Below, piece after piece: positions 1 through 9,679 of a stretch of DNA of 64,000 bases. The notes beneath the pieces were generated by a model. It was not told the origin of the DNA and did no database searches. It worked only from the letters and a program-made list of their open reading frames with translations. The translations under genes were made by a program, and so were the position numbers. Each line of letters opens with the position of its first letter. Within the stretch, counting starts at the first letter, position 1. The stretch comes from Bog-1198 sp963727045 (GTDB lineage: Bacteria; Pseudomonadota; Gammaproteobacteria; Steroidobacterales; Steroidobacteraceae), in the NCBI GenBank assembly GCA_963727045.1, contig CAVSES010000001.1, positions 2,142,524 to 2,206,523 on the forward strand, given 5' to 3'.

Positions 1-1931
1 TGCGCAATCGGCTGCGCGGGCAATACCCGGGCATTCTCGGGAACCCTGAGTATCGACTTGCCCTTCTTGTTGCGTGCATACAGGTCGCGCAGTTTGACCG
101 CAAACCCATAGCCCGCATCGCTCGCGAGCAGCCAAACATCGTCCGGCTCGCCGATCAGCACTGCGGCAAAGGTCGCGCCGTCGGGAGGATCGACGGTGCC
201 CGACAGCGGTTCACCGTATCCGCGGGCAGCCGGCAGCTGATGGGCATCCAGGCTGTATGCACGGCCGGTGGAATCGATGAACACGGCCTGCTGCAGGTTG
301 CGCCCGCGGGCCGCCGCCTGGAACTCATCTCCGCTCTTGTAGCTCAAGGAACGGACATCGATATCATGGCCTTTCGCCGCGCGGACCCAGCCCAGGCGGG
401 ACAGCACGACGGTGACGGGTTCGCTGCTGAGCAGCTCCGTTTCCGAGATGGCCTGCGCCGCTTCGCGCTCCACCAGACGGGTGCGCCGCTCGTCGCCGTA
501 CTCGTCCGCGTCATTCAGCAGCTCGTCGCGGACCAATCGGGTGAGCCGGGCCTTGCTCTTCAGCACCGCCTCGATTCCGTCGCGCTCCTCGCTCAGTTCC
601 TTCTGCTCCTCGCGGATCTTCATCTCCTCGAGGCGCGCCAGGTGCCGCAGCTTGGTCTCCAGTATCGCCTCGGCCTGCTCGTCGGACAGCTTGAAGCGCT
701 TGATGAGCACCGGCTTCGGATGATCCTCTGTGCGCACGATGCGTATCACGGCATCGAGGTTCAGATAGGCGATCAGCAATCCGTCGAGGATGTGCAGCCG
801 CGCGTTCAACTTCGCGAGACGGTGATTCAGCCGGCGGGTGACCGTGGACTTGCGGAATTGCAGCCATTCGAGCAGCAACTCCTTCAAGCCCATCACCCGC
901 GGCCGTCCGTCCAGGGCGATGACGTTGAGATTCACCCGGTAATTGCGTTCGAGATCGGTGGTGGCGAACAGGTGTGCCATCAGCGCCGCCGTGTCCACGC
1001 GGTTGGATTTCGGCACGATGACGAGGCGGGTCGGATTCTCATGGTCGGACTCGTCGCGCAGATCCTCGACCATCGGCAGCTTCTTTTGCTGCATCTGCGC
1101 CGCGATCTGCTCCTGCACCTTGGCGCCGGACACCTGGAACGGCAGCGCGTCGATCACGATCTCGCCGTCTTCGATCTTATAGGTGGCGCGGGCCTTGAAC
1201 GTGCCCGAACCTGTGTCGTACATCTGCACCAGGTCTTCGCGCGGCGAAACGATCTCCGCGCCGGTGGGCAGATCCGGTCCCTTGACGTGCGCCATGATCT
1301 TGCGCGTGCTCAAATCGGGATCGTCTAGCAGGGCGACGCACGCCTTGACCACTTCGCGAAGATTGTGCGGCGGGATGTCCGTGGCCATGCCCACCGCGAT
1401 TCCGGATCCGCCGTTGAGCAGCAGATTCGGAACCCGGGCCGGCAGCATGGTGGGCTCTTCGAGCGATCCGTCGAAATTCGGCGCCCACTCAACGGTGCTG
1501 CTCCCGAGTTCCTGCAGCAGCAGGGTGGCGTACCGGGTCAGGCGCGATTCGGTGTATCGCATGGCGGCAAAGGATTTCGGATCGTCCGTCGAACCCCAGT
1601 TTCCCTGCCCGTCGACGATCGGATAGCGGTACGCAAAATCCTGCGCCATGTGCACCATGGCCTCGTAGCACGCCGAATCCCCGTGCGGATGGAACTTGCC
1701 GATCACGTCGCCGACCGTGCGCGCGGATTTCTTGTGCTTGGCACCGGCGGCCAGTCCCAGTTCGCTCATCGCGTAGACGATGCGGCGCTGCACGGGCTTG
1801 AGGCCGTCGCCCAAGTGCGGCAGCGCCCGGTCCAGGATGACGTACATCGAATAGTCGAGATAGGCACGCTCCGCAAACGACTTGAGCGGCTCCTTCTCGA
1901 TGCCCTCGAAATTGAGCTCCTGGTCCTTCAT
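1..1931 (-). CDS. parC: DNA topoisomerase IV subunit A (partial, C-terminus outside window)
   Basis: This is the DNA cleavage/rejoining subunit of topoisomerase IV, which decatenates daughter chromosomes together with ParE. About 643 codons are visible. The start (MKDQELNFEGIEKEPLKSFA) is followed by the winged-helix region with HPHGDSACYEA, whose Ser86 and Glu90 match the quinolone-sensitive residues Ser80/Glu84 of E. coli ParC. AAMRYTESRL carries the catalytic tyrosine (Tyr126). The first C-terminal beta-pinwheel blades follow before the window edge. The ATG overlaps the parE stop as ATGA, so translation is probably coupled. ParC is preferred over GyrA because of this pairing with parE and the high similarity to ParC motifs. 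Confidence 0.96.
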   Translation of the reverse strand, partial: MKDQELNFEGIEKEPLKSFAERAYLDYSMYVILDRALPHLGDGLKPVQRRIVYAMSELGLAAGAKHKKSARTVGDVIGKFHPHGDSACYEAMVHMAQDFAYRYPIVDGQGNWGSTDDPKSFAAMRYTESRLTRYATLLLQELGSSTVEWAPNFDGSLEEPTMLPARVPNLLLNGGSGIAVGMATDIPPHNLREVVKACVALLDDPDLSTRKIMAHVKGPDLPTGAEIVSPREDLVQMYDTGSGTFKARATYKIEDGEIVIDALPFQVSGAKVQEQIAAQMQQKKLPMVEDLRDESDHENPTRLVIVPKSNRVDTAALMAHLFATTDLERNYRVNLNVIALDGRPRVMGLKELLLEWLQFRKSTVTRRLNHRLAKLNARLHILDGLLIAYLNLDAVIRIVRTEDHPKPVLIKRFKLSDEQAEAILETKLRHLARLEEMKIREEQKELSEERDGIEAVLKSKARLTRLVRDELLNDADEYGDERRTRLVEREAAQAISETELLSSEPVTVVLSRLGWVRAAKGHDIDVRSLSYKSGDEFQAAARGRNLQQAVFIDSTGRAYSLDAHQLPAARGYGEPLSGTVDPPDGATFAAVLIGEPDDVWLLASDAGYGFAVKLRDLYARNKKGKSILRVPENARVLPAQPIA

Positions 1932-3814
1932 ATGCGCGCGAGGTTGCCCTTGGTCTCGAGCCACTCGCGCCGGTCGCCGGCACGCTTCTTCGCCAGCAGC
2001 ATGTCGAGCATCTGGTCGGGGCTGTCGTGCGCGTCGATGGTCATCTGCACCAGCCGCCGCGTCTGCGGAGCCATGGTGGTTTCGCGCAGCTGCAGCGGGC
2101 TCATTTCACCCAGGCCCTTGAAGCGCGTCACGACCGGCTTGGCGCGGGGATTTTCCGCGGCAATGCGCTTGAGCGCCTTCTCGCGTTCGGCCTCGTCGAG
2201 CGCGTACACAACCTCCTTGCCCGCATCGATGCGGAACAGCGGCGGCATGCAAACGTACACGTGCCCGGCCATCACCAGCGGCCTGTAATGCCGCAGAAAC
2301 AAGGCGCACAGCAACGTCGCGATGTGCTGCCCGTCGCTGTCCGCGTCCGCGAGGATGCAGATCTTGTGATAGCGCAACCCCGACAGGTCGGCCGCGGCGG
2401 GCTCGACGCCGATCGCGATGCTGATGTTGTGCACCTCCTGGGATTGCAGCACTTCGCCGGTGTCCGCTTCCCAGGTGTTCAGGATCTTGCCGCGAAGCGG
2501 CATGATGGCCTGGGTGACGCGATCGCGCGCCTGTTTGGCCGAGCCGCCGGCCGAATCCCCTTCCACGAGAAAGAGCTCGCCGCGCGCCGGGTCCTGGCTC
2601 ACGCAGTCGGCCAGCTTGCCCGGCAGAGCGGGTCCCGCAACGATGCGTTTGCGGGCGATCTTCTGGCTGTCCTTGAAACGTTGCTGGGCATTTGAGATCG
2701 CCAGCATCGCGATCTTCTCGCCCTGGTCCGGATGTTGATTGAGCCACAGGGCAAAGGCATCCTTGATCACGCCCTGCACGATTCCGGCCGATTCGCGCGA
2801 GGAAAGCTTCTCCTTGGTTTGTCCGGCAAATTGCGGCTCACGCATCTTCATCGACAGCACGAAGCTCACGCCGTCCCAGACATCCTCGGGAGTGAGCTTG
2901 AGGCCCCGCGGCACGAGATTGCGAAATTCGCAGAACTCGCGCACTGCATCGGCGGCACCCGTCCGCAGGCCGTTGACGTGCGTTCCGCCCTCCACCGTGG
3001 GGATGAGGTTGACATAGCTCTCGGTGATGGTGTGCTCGGATTCGAGCACCCAGGCGAACGCCCAATCGAGCGATCCGCCGTCGATGTCGCGCTTTCCGTA
3101 GAAAGTCTCGGCCGGCAGCCATTCACCCTTGCCGAGCTCCTCCGCCAGATACTGGTGCAGCCCTCCCGTGTAGAACCACTCATCGCGTTCGCCGGTGAAC
3201 TCGTTGGTGAGCGTGACCTTGAGATTCGGGCACAGCACCGCCTTGGCCCGCAGCACCTGCTTGAGCTTCGGTATTGCGAATTTGTCCGTATCGAAGTACT
3301 GAGGATCGGGCCAGAACCGCAAGGTCGTGCCGGTTCTCGATTTCGGCACGTCGCCCACGACCTCGAGCTTGGACTTCAGGCGTCCGCCGGCGAAGCTCAC
3401 GTTGTATTCCTTGCCTCCGCGGCGCACCCAGCATTCCAGGTGCTTCGACAGTGCGTTGACCACCGAGACGCCCACGCCGTGCAGTCCCCCGGAATGCTGG
3501 TAGGTCTTGTCGTTGAACTTCCCGCCCGCATGCAGCCGCGTCAGGATCAATTCGACGCCGCTGATCTTTTCCTTGGGGTGGATGTCGACGGGCATGCCGC
3601 GGCCGTCGTCCTCGACTTGGCAAGAGCCGTCCTTGAATATCGTGACGTCGATATTCTCGCAGTATCCGGCGAGCGCCTCGTCGACGCTGTTGTCGATGAC
3701 CTCGTGCGCAAGATGATTCGGCCGCGTGGTGTCGGTATACATGCCCGGACGCCGGCGAACCGGGTCCAGGCCGCTCAATACCTCGATGTCGGAGGCCGTG
3801 TAGGACGATGCCAT
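1928..3814 (-). CDS. parE: DNA topoisomerase IV subunit B
   Basis: This is the ATPase subunit of topoisomerase IV. The GHKL ATPase motifs are clear: EVIDNSVDEALAGYC, DGRGMPVD and GGLHGVGVSVVNALS. They are followed by the transducer domain and then the TOPRIM domain, with LVEGDSAGGSAKQARDR and DADSDGQH holding the Mg-binding acidic residues. The reading frame stays open 24 codons further upstream, but the ATG giving MASSYTASDIEVL is chosen: it has a GAGG ribosome site about 7 bases upstream and gives the usual length (628 residues). The stop overlaps the parC start by four bases, so parE-parC form one operon. Confidence 0.96.
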   Translation of the reverse strand: MASSYTASDIEVLSGLDPVRRRPGMYTDTTRPNHLAHEVIDNSVDEALAGYCENIDVTIFKDGSCQVEDDGRGMPVDIHPKEKISGVELILTRLHAGGKFNDKTYQHSGGLHGVGVSVVNALSKHLECWVRRGGKEYNVSFAGGRLKSKLEVVGDVPKSRTGTTLRFWPDPQYFDTDKFAIPKLKQVLRAKAVLCPNLKVTLTNEFTGERDEWFYTGGLHQYLAEELGKGEWLPAETFYGKRDIDGGSLDWAFAWVLESEHTITESYVNLIPTVEGGTHVNGLRTGAADAVREFCEFRNLVPRGLKLTPEDVWDGVSFVLSMKMREPQFAGQTKEKLSSRESAGIVQGVIKDAFALWLNQHPDQGEKIAMLAISNAQQRFKDSQKIARKRIVAGPALPGKLADCVSQDPARGELFLVEGDSAGGSAKQARDRVTQAIMPLRGKILNTWEADTGEVLQSQEVHNISIAIGVEPAAADLSGLRYHKICILADADSDGQHIATLLCALFLRHYRPLVMAGHVYVCMPPLFRIDAGKEVVYALDEAEREKALKRIAAENPRAKPVVTRFKGLGEMSPLQLRETTMAPQTRRLVQMTIDAHDSPDQMLDMLLAKKRAGDRREWLETKGNLARI

Positions 3815-3909
3815 CGGTAACCTCAAAACGAAGGCGGCGGAGTCTAGCATGCGGGTCGGGCGCCGATCAGCTGGCAGCCTGCCCATGAATCGGCTATCTT
3901 TCGAGCATC

Positions 3910-4176
3910 ATGGGTATCGCGAACGTTCAGAATCTCGTGCGCACACTGCCGGTGCTGCCCCGCCCATACGGCATTCGCGTGCGCCTGCGGCGTCAGGATC
4001 CGTTTGCCAAACTTCTCGGCGCCGACTGGCAGAAGACCCACTGGTTCTTCACCGCGGCGGAACGGGACCGAGTGCTCGAGGACATGTCGCGAAAGCACGA
4101 ATACTCGCGGATCGGGGACCAGCCCGCGCTGGTGTTCGAAAAAGTGGAAAAGCTCGCCGAGTCCCGCAATTTTTGA
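3910..4176 (+). CDS. small conserved-looking hypothetical protein, 88 residues
   Basis: No function is assigned. The product (MGIANVQNLVRTLPVLPRPY...) is basic, has no signal peptide or membrane segment, and contains an aromatic stretch DWQKTHWFFTAAERDRVLEDM. It is divergent from parE with 95 bases between the two starts and convergent with the patatin gene. Codon use is like that of its neighbours and no long antisense gene competes with it, which supports a real gene. The start is the ATG that gives MGIANVQNL; no strong ribosome site is visible. Confidence 0.65.
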   Translation: MGIANVQNLVRTLPVLPRPYGIRVRLRRQDPFAKLLGADWQKTHWFFTAAERDRVLEDMSRKHEYSRIGDQPALVFEKVEKLAESRNF

Positions 4177-4190
4177 AGGCGGCGCGCGAG

Positions 4191-4281
4191 CCCCGTTGAT
4201 CCGGCGCGCGAGCGCCCGGTCTTGTTCGGAACTTTCTCGTGCGGGGCCGCCTCGGCCCCGTTGATCCGGCGCGCGAGCGCC
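4191..4281. repeat. 26-bp direct repeat pair between convergent genes
   Basis: CCCCGTTGATCCGGCGCGCG followed by AGCGCC occurs at 4191-4216 and again at 4256-4281, 65 bases apart, with the hairpin at 4242-4260 between the unit copies. The second copy reaches into the stop codon of the patatin gene. This looks like a local duplication of a terminator-type segment; no mobile-element ends were seen. Confidence 0.75.
4242..4260. terminator. hairpin between convergent genes, possible bidirectional terminator
   Basis: CGGGGCCG-CCT-CGGCCCCG is a perfect 8-bp stem with a 3-base loop. It lies between the ends of the small plus-strand gene and the minus-strand patatin gene. There is no T-run on either side, so intrinsic termination is plausible but not shown. 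Confidence 0.5.
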
Positions 4282-6542
4282 TAGAAAGTACGGCCGAGGA
4301 AGAGGTAGAACGCGGCCGTCCCCGCTTGGTCGTAGCCGGACCCCAGATAGACGGGACCCAAAAAGGTGTCGAACGCAACGAACACCGACGCATCCTTGCG
4401 CGCGGATCCCAGGTTCACGTCGCCGCGATGCTCCCAGGTGTTGCCCAGCTCGAGCGACATGCCGATATAGGCGGGAAATTCGAAAAATCCCTCGCCGCCG
4501 CGGCCGATTTTGCGAAAGTAGATTGCGCGGGCTATCGCATAGTGGGGACCGATCAAGGAATTCGGCGCGAGACCCGACAAGTTGAAGAATCCGCCCAACG
4601 AGTAGAACTCGGGTAGGTCGGTCGCCTTGAACTCGCCATCCAGGGTGCTCCCAACCGACGTCCACAACAGAAGGGTGTTGCGGCCCCGGGAGCGGGCCAT
4701 CAGCCAATCTGCAGTCACTCGATCGGACGCGAAGTCCGCCCCCAGATTGGTGCGATTGGCGTCCCATTGCAGGCTGAAGGTCTGGCCGTCGCGCGGGAAA
4801 TGAACGTTGTCCAATCGATCGTAGCTGAATTTGAAGAAGTACTCGCCGAGGTTGTATTGCTCTTCCACCAGGGCCGGATCGCCGAATCGCACGCGGGTGG
4901 CGCCGTTGGTCCGATGCAGACCCGCGCGAATCTCGCCCCAGTTCCCGAGATTGCGGCCGAAGTCGAGGTCGGCTTCGGCCTCCCGATCGCGAAAATCCGC
5001 CACCTGCAAATTATTCGTGTAGATCGGCAGATCGCGCGCCTCGATGCGGACGCTCGGCGCCGCGAACCAGGTCCGCAGTGCATCGAGCGGCTGGTAGAAT
5101 TCGCTGAACACCTTGGGGTCGCTGCCGATTTGCACGTCGGTCAGGAGCTCGGCGCCCAGGTCGTTGATTTCGGTGAGCACGAAGCGCGCCGCCGCGTTGT
5201 AGCGGCTGTTGCCCTGGAAGTCGTCCTGCAGGTTCAAACCGAAGCGCAGATAGTTGGGACCCCATGATTTGCGCCTCGCGCGCACCTCAAAGCCCGATTC
5301 CTGATCGGCAGCACCCGGTCCTTGGTCGGCGAGGGTGTAATCGAGCGTCTCGAAGTTTCCGAGCCCATACAGCTCCGTGATGCGTTTGCCCACTTGGTCC
5401 AGGTCGAGCGGCTTGCCCACCAGGGACTGCATCTCGGCCTGGATGGTTTTTTCGTAGCTCTTGGATTGTTCATCGACGCGCACGAACTTGATCTCCGGCA
5501 GTTTCGGCTCGCGCGCGGCGCGGCGCGCCAAGTACTCGCGATAGACGGGCTCCCCGACGCTGTAGGCGGAAAGGCGGGCGATGGACTCCCGCGCCGCATC
5601 CTCGCCGCGAACAATGATCGCGCTCGGAGCGCTGAAATCCGTCGCGGCCGCCGCGCCCAGATTCGGTTCGATGAGAATGTCCCTCGGGCTCAATGAAGCG
5701 CGCTGGCGATCGGAGTCCTTGCGCACCAAAATTGCCAGCATCTGGTTGGATATGGTCAGCGCTGAATCGAGCGCTATGCGCGGCTGCAGCGGAAAACTGA
5801 CATCCGATACGATGAGCACATCGGCGTGCATGGCGCGCGCAACGTTGACCGGCAGATTCTCCGCCAGGCCGCCGTCGACCAGCAACCGCCCGTTCAATTC
5901 TACCGGCGCGAACACCCCGGGCGCGGACATGCTGGCGCGCATGGCGATCGCGAGGTCGCCCTTGTCCATCAGCACGGCATCGCCTGTTTCCAAATCGGTG
6001 GCCACGGCACGGAACGGAGTGGGCAGCAGGTCGAAATCCGTGCTGTTGCTGAACGGCAGGGTCAGCTGGCGCAGCGTCTCCTGCAGCTTCTGTCCCTGGA
6101 TGAAGCCCTTCGGCAGCAGGATGTGCCCGTGCTTCAACCCAAGCGGCAGCCGCACCAGAAAATTGCGGTCGTCTTGTTTGCGCCTGAAGGCGAGATCGCG
6201 GCGCGGCGGCGCGTCGCGAAACGCCTCTTGCCAATCGACCGAACGCATCGTCGTGTCGATGTCGCGCGCCGTCATGCCGCTGGCGTACAGGCCGCCGACG
6301 ATGGCCCCCATGCTGGTTCCGGCGATGCAGTCGATGGGAATCTTCAATTCCTCGAGGATCTTGAGCACGCCGATGTGCGCCATGCCTCGCGCGCCGCCGC
6401 CGGACAAGACCAGGCAAATCCGTGGACGCGGCAGGGGGTCGGGAGGGGCGGACGGTTGCGCGTCGGCCCGGCATGCCGGCGACCACGCGCACCCTGCGCC
6501 GAGCGCGCAGGCCAGTCCAAATCGTAAGAGGACCTTCCCCAT
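4281..6542 (-). CDS. patatin-like phospholipase with POTRA and outer-membrane barrel (type Vd autotransporter plan)
   Basis: Predicted secreted lipolytic acyl hydrolase of 753 residues with a signal peptide. The patatin domain starts near residue 40 and shows the oxyanion motif GGGARG (48-53), the nucleophile motif GTSMG with Ser77, and the catalytic aspartate in DGG (223-225). A POTRA-like segment follows at roughly 350-415. A C-terminal beta-barrel with alternating aromatic strands ends in LGRTF with a terminal phenylalanine, as in outer-membrane proteins. The order patatin-POTRA-barrel is that of PlpD-type (type Vd) secreted patatins. It sits 14 bases downstream of the DUF4382 gene on the same strand, so the two are probably cotranscribed. 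The substrate is unknown. Confidence 0.9.
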   Translation of the reverse strand: MGKVLLRFGLACALGAGCAWSPACRADAQPSAPPDPLPRPRICLVLSGGGARGMAHIGVLKILEELKIPIDCIAGTSMGAIVGGLYASGMTARDIDTTMRSVDWQEAFRDAPPRRDLAFRRKQDDRNFLVRLPLGLKHGHILLPKGFIQGQKLQETLRQLTLPFSNSTDFDLLPTPFRAVATDLETGDAVLMDKGDLAIAMRASMSAPGVFAPVELNGRLLVDGGLAENLPVNVARAMHADVLIVSDVSFPLQPRIALDSALTISNQMLAILVRKDSDRQRASLSPRDILIEPNLGAAAATDFSAPSAIIVRGEDAARESIARLSAYSVGEPVYREYLARRAAREPKLPEIKFVRVDEQSKSYEKTIQAEMQSLVGKPLDLDQVGKRITELYGLGNFETLDYTLADQGPGAADQESGFEVRARRKSWGPNYLRFGLNLQDDFQGNSRYNAAARFVLTEINDLGAELLTDVQIGSDPKVFSEFYQPLDALRTWFAAPSVRIEARDLPIYTNNLQVADFRDREAEADLDFGRNLGNWGEIRAGLHRTNGATRVRFGDPALVEEQYNLGEYFFKFSYDRLDNVHFPRDGQTFSLQWDANRTNLGADFASDRVTADWLMARSRGRNTLLLWTSVGSTLDGEFKATDLPEFYSLGGFFNLSGLAPNSLIGPHYAIARAIYFRKIGRGGEGFFEFPAYIGMSLELGNTWEHRGDVNLGSARKDASVFVAFDTFLGPVYLGSGYDQAGTAAFYLFLGRTF

Positions 6543-6556
6543 GTTGGGGAGCTAGT

Positions 6557-8497
6557 TTAGTTCACGACGTCGATACTGGAAGCGGTAAAAGTGTTGCTGC
6601 CGCGGTTGTACACCCCCGTGGCCACGAGATGCTTTGCCGGAGTCGCCGCGACGATCGACTTCGGCAGCTGCGTCACGAAACTCGCGAAGGAGTTGAGCAC
6701 GGCGATGGTGGTCGTATTCGCAGCGGACAGGTTGCCGATCGCGAATTGAGGCAGAAACACCGCAGGCAGGCCCGGAGTGGCCGCTGGCGGTGCCCGGGGA
6801 ACGATCAGCGGACTTGCCGCCAGCGTCTTCAAATCGATGCTTTCGGACCCGATGCGGATCGCACCGGTGCCGTAGCCCGGATTCGTCAAGTCGATGGTCA
6901 ACCCTGAATCCGTCAGCGTGGCGAACGGCGCCGTCGTCCCGGTGCCGGTCCAATCCACCTGAAGCCGCGCCGGGACGGACAACTCCGGGTTGATGGCGAA
7001 TGCATTGAAATCGGGCGGGGCGGACCCGAAGGGGGCCACCAGCCCGTCGACCCAAAGCGGATCGCCGGCCGCGACACCGGCAGGAACGGCGAGACTGCCC
7101 GTGCTCACCGCATAGCTCGCCGGTGTCGCGGCGACGGTCCCGGTGCCGCCGAACTTGAAGGTGCTGACCGGCCAGTTCTCGATGGTCTGAACGTTCATCA
7201 CCAAACTGCCCGCCGTCGAGGAAACCAGCGGACCCCAGAGCTCGGTCGAGATCAGACGCACGGACCCCGTGTTGGTGCTCGATGAACCGGTCGCATCCAG
7301 CGTCACGACGCCGGACGCCGGCAGTGAATAGATGCCGCGGGCGATGATGTGCTGACCGACGGAAACCGAATTGTAATTGAGTCCGGTGAGGGTCGTGTTG
7401 TCTTCCGCCGTGACGATGGTGCCCGGCCCCAGAAGAACCACGGCGTCGGTGTTGTTGTACTGGCTGATGCCGCTGTTCAACTGCAGCGTGGAGCCGCGCA
7501 GCGTCAGGGTATTGCCGCTGCGCGCGATCACATCGCCCTCGAGACCCTGGGTATAGAAATCCTCGAGCGTGCTTCCGGCCAACACGAAGGTTGCGTTGAA
7601 CTTGGCCGCCGTTGCCGACGGCGTCTTCGTCGGCTCGTACGTGCAATAGGCCGCGGCGACCGTCGAACCGGCCGACGTTTGAGACAGCGCGGTGATGCCC
7701 GGGAGTCCGACATACGTCGTGCCGTTGACCGTGTACACCGTGTCGGCGCCGTTGAAGATCGTCAGCGATCCGAGGCTGTTGATTTCGTCGAAGAACGGCC
7801 GCACCTGCACGGTATAGGTGCCGACATTGACGCTCGAGTTGATGAGTGGACCGCGCACGCGAATGGGCTTGGTATCGCTCGCGCTCGTCGCCGCCGTCAT
7901 GAACGGCTTGACCGTCACGGTGGGCGGGCTGGTCGCCATGTTCACCACGTTCGACGCTGCGAGGTTGAATTCGACGGCGAGGCGTTTCGCGTCCGTCGTC
8001 GCGTAGGTCGGGATGGAGACCAATTGGTTGACCGGATCGAGCGTCACGTTGATGGTCTGCGTCGTCACGGCGGCGCCGGTCGTATCCACCACCTTCGCCT
8101 TGACGGGCACGCCATTGACCATGACCGAGATATTGGCGTTTGTGTAGTCAATAACGATGCTGGCCGAAGTGTATGTGTCGTTCGGGATGCTCGCGGAACT
8201 CAACAGCTCGGAGATGCTGTCGAGCTTCGTGAAATCCACGGTCTCGACCGCCCCCACCGCCGTGATCACCCCCACCGTCTTTCCCGTCAGGGTCACCGAA
8301 TCGACGTTGACCGTGTAGCTGGTGAAGTCTCCCTGCGTATCGCTCAAGGTGACAAAGGCCAGACCGAAGCCGGTGGTGAGATTGTTATTGTGACAGCCGG
8401 CGGCCACGACGGCGGCGGCGATGGCCGCGCCGCACACCAGCGCGCGCGGCATTTTACGGGCGTATCGACCAAACAGTGGGTGCACTACAGCTTCCAT
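6557..8497 (-). CDS. DUF4382-containing lipoprotein with DUF5666-like repeats
   Basis: Large predicted lipoprotein of unknown function. The N-terminus has a hydrophobic signal ending in VVAAGC, giving lipidated Cys35 (or Cys20 if translation starts at the internal MPRALVCG, codon 16). A DUF4382-type domain follows at about 45-190 (LSDTQGDFTSYTVNVDSVTL). The remaining 400 residues are Thr/Val/Gly-rich beta-type sequence with segments such as VGQHIIARGIYS that resemble DUF5666 repeats. It is upstream of the type Vd patatin in the same transcription unit, so a shared envelope role is possible. There is no clear ribosome site for either start. Confidence 0.75.
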   Translation of the reverse strand: MEAVVHPLFGRYARKMPRALVCGAAIAAAVVAAGCHNNNLTTGFGLAFVTLSDTQGDFTSYTVNVDSVTLTGKTVGVITAVGAVETVDFTKLDSISELLSSASIPNDTYTSASIVIDYTNANISVMVNGVPVKAKVVDTTGAAVTTQTINVTLDPVNQLVSIPTYATTDAKRLAVEFNLAASNVVNMATSPPTVTVKPFMTAATSASDTKPIRVRGPLINSSVNVGTYTVQVRPFFDEINSLGSLTIFNGADTVYTVNGTTYVGLPGITALSQTSAGSTVAAAYCTYEPTKTPSATAAKFNATFVLAGSTLEDFYTQGLEGDVIARSGNTLTLRGSTLQLNSGISQYNNTDAVVLLGPGTIVTAEDNTTLTGLNYNSVSVGQHIIARGIYSLPASGVVTLDATGSSSTNTGSVRLISTELWGPLVSSTAGSLVMNVQTIENWPVSTFKFGGTGTVAATPASYAVSTGSLAVPAGVAAGDPLWVDGLVAPFGSAPPDFNAFAINPELSVPARLQVDWTGTGTTAPFATLTDSGLTIDLTNPGYGTGAIRIGSESIDLKTLAASPLIVPRAPPAATPGLPAVFLPQFAIGNLSAANTTTIAVLNSFASFVTQLPKSIVAATPAKHLVATGVYNRGSNTFTASSIDVVN

Positions 8498-8578
8498 TAT
8501 TGTGGGGATGTGAAGAATTAGGCTGCGTAGAATAAAGACTTTCGAGAGCCCGCGCGCAGCAAAGTTCCATTTCGGGCG

Positions 8579-9679
8579 TCAGCGCCCCGCCGCTCTGGGG
8601 ACCTGCTGGGTGATACAGTGGATATTGCCGCCGCCGAGCAGCACCTCCCGGGTTTCGACGCCGAGCACCCGGCGGGTCGGAAACAGCCGCGTGAGCACTC
8701 GCCTGGCCGCCGCGTCGTGGCGTTTGTCGTAGAGCGGCATGACGACGCATTTGTTCGCGATATAGAAATTGATGTACGACGCGGGCAGGCGATCCCCGGC
8801 CTTGCGCGGCCGGCTGCCGGGCCGCGGGTCGACTCCGGCAGCCTCCTCGGCCGTCATGTAGAGCGGTCCCGGCTGGTGGATCTTGTGAATGGTGAGTTCT
8901 CTTCCCCGCGCATCGCGTGCCGCCTTCAGGCGCTGGTAGGCGTCCTGGGAAATTTCGTACTGTGGGTCCTTGCGATCCAACGTCCACGTCAACGCAACGT
9001 GCCCGGGGCTCGTAAAGCAGGCGAGCTCATCGATATGACCGCCGGTCTCATCGAGATGAACGCCCCTGCCCAGCCAAATCACCCGGGTGACGCCGAGGTA
9101 GAGGCGCAGCTGCTCCTCGACTTCGCTGCGTGTGAACCCAGGATTTCTATTCGGGTTGAGCAGGCATTCTTCGGTGGTGAGGCAGGTGCCTTGTCCGTCC
9201 ACGTGGATGGCGCCGCCTTCGAGCACGAAGGAAGTCCGGTAGCGGTCCGCACCTTCGAGTTCCAATACCTTCTGCGCGACTTCATCGTCTCGATCCCAGG
9301 GGAAATACAAGCCCCCGTCGAGACCGCCCCACGCATTGAAGGTCCAATCGACGCCGCGCCGCCGGCCTCCGGCGTCGATCACGAAAGTGGGCCCGCAGTC
9401 CCGTATCCATGCATCATTGCTGCTCAACTCGACCACGCGGACCGCGTGCGGCAACCGGGCACGCGCATTTTGGTACTGCGCCGCCGAAGCCCCCACGGTC
9501 ACCGGCTCTCCGCCGGCGATGGCGGCCGCGATCGCCGCGAACGCCGACTGCGCGGGTTTGGCCCCGCAACGCCAGTTGTCCGGCCGCTCCGGCCAGAGCA
9601 TCCAGCATCCGGAATGACGTTCGAATTCCGCCGGCATGCGGAAGCCGTCCTTCGTTGGGGTTGAGGTTAAAGTGCGCAA
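8579..9679 (-). CDS. aguA: agmatine deiminase
   Basis: Hydrolyses agmatine to N-carbamoylputrescine and ammonia, the first step of the AguAB route to putrescine. The 366 residues match the family's usual length and motifs: MPAEFERHSGCWMLWPERPD near the N-terminus, SNDAWIRDCGPT, GVDWTFNAWGG, HLDETGGHIDE, and the catalytic cysteine (about Cys355) in LGGGNIHCITQQ. The frame is open far upstream over the antisense strand of icd. The TTG giving (M)RTLTSTPTKDGF is chosen because GGAG lies 8 bases upstream and the N-terminus then aligns with relatives; an ATG ten codons further upstream is the alternative. Its partner aguB is 27 kb away in this window. Confidence 0.93.
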   Translation of the reverse strand: MRTLTSTPTKDGFRMPAEFERHSGCWMLWPERPDNWRCGAKPAQSAFAAIAAAIAGGEPVTVGASAAQYQNARARLPHAVRVVELSSNDAWIRDCGPTFVIDAGGRRRGVDWTFNAWGGLDGGLYFPWDRDDEVAQKVLELEGADRYRTSFVLEGGAIHVDGQGTCLTTEECLLNPNRNPGFTRSEVEEQLRLYLGVTRVIWLGRGVHLDETGGHIDELACFTSPGHVALTWTLDRKDPQYEISQDAYQRLKAARDARGRELTIHKIHQPGPLYMTAEEAAGVDPRPGSRPRKAGDRLPASYINFYIANKCVVMPLYDKRHDAAARRVLTRLFPTRRVLGVETREVLLGGGNIHCITQQVPRAAGR

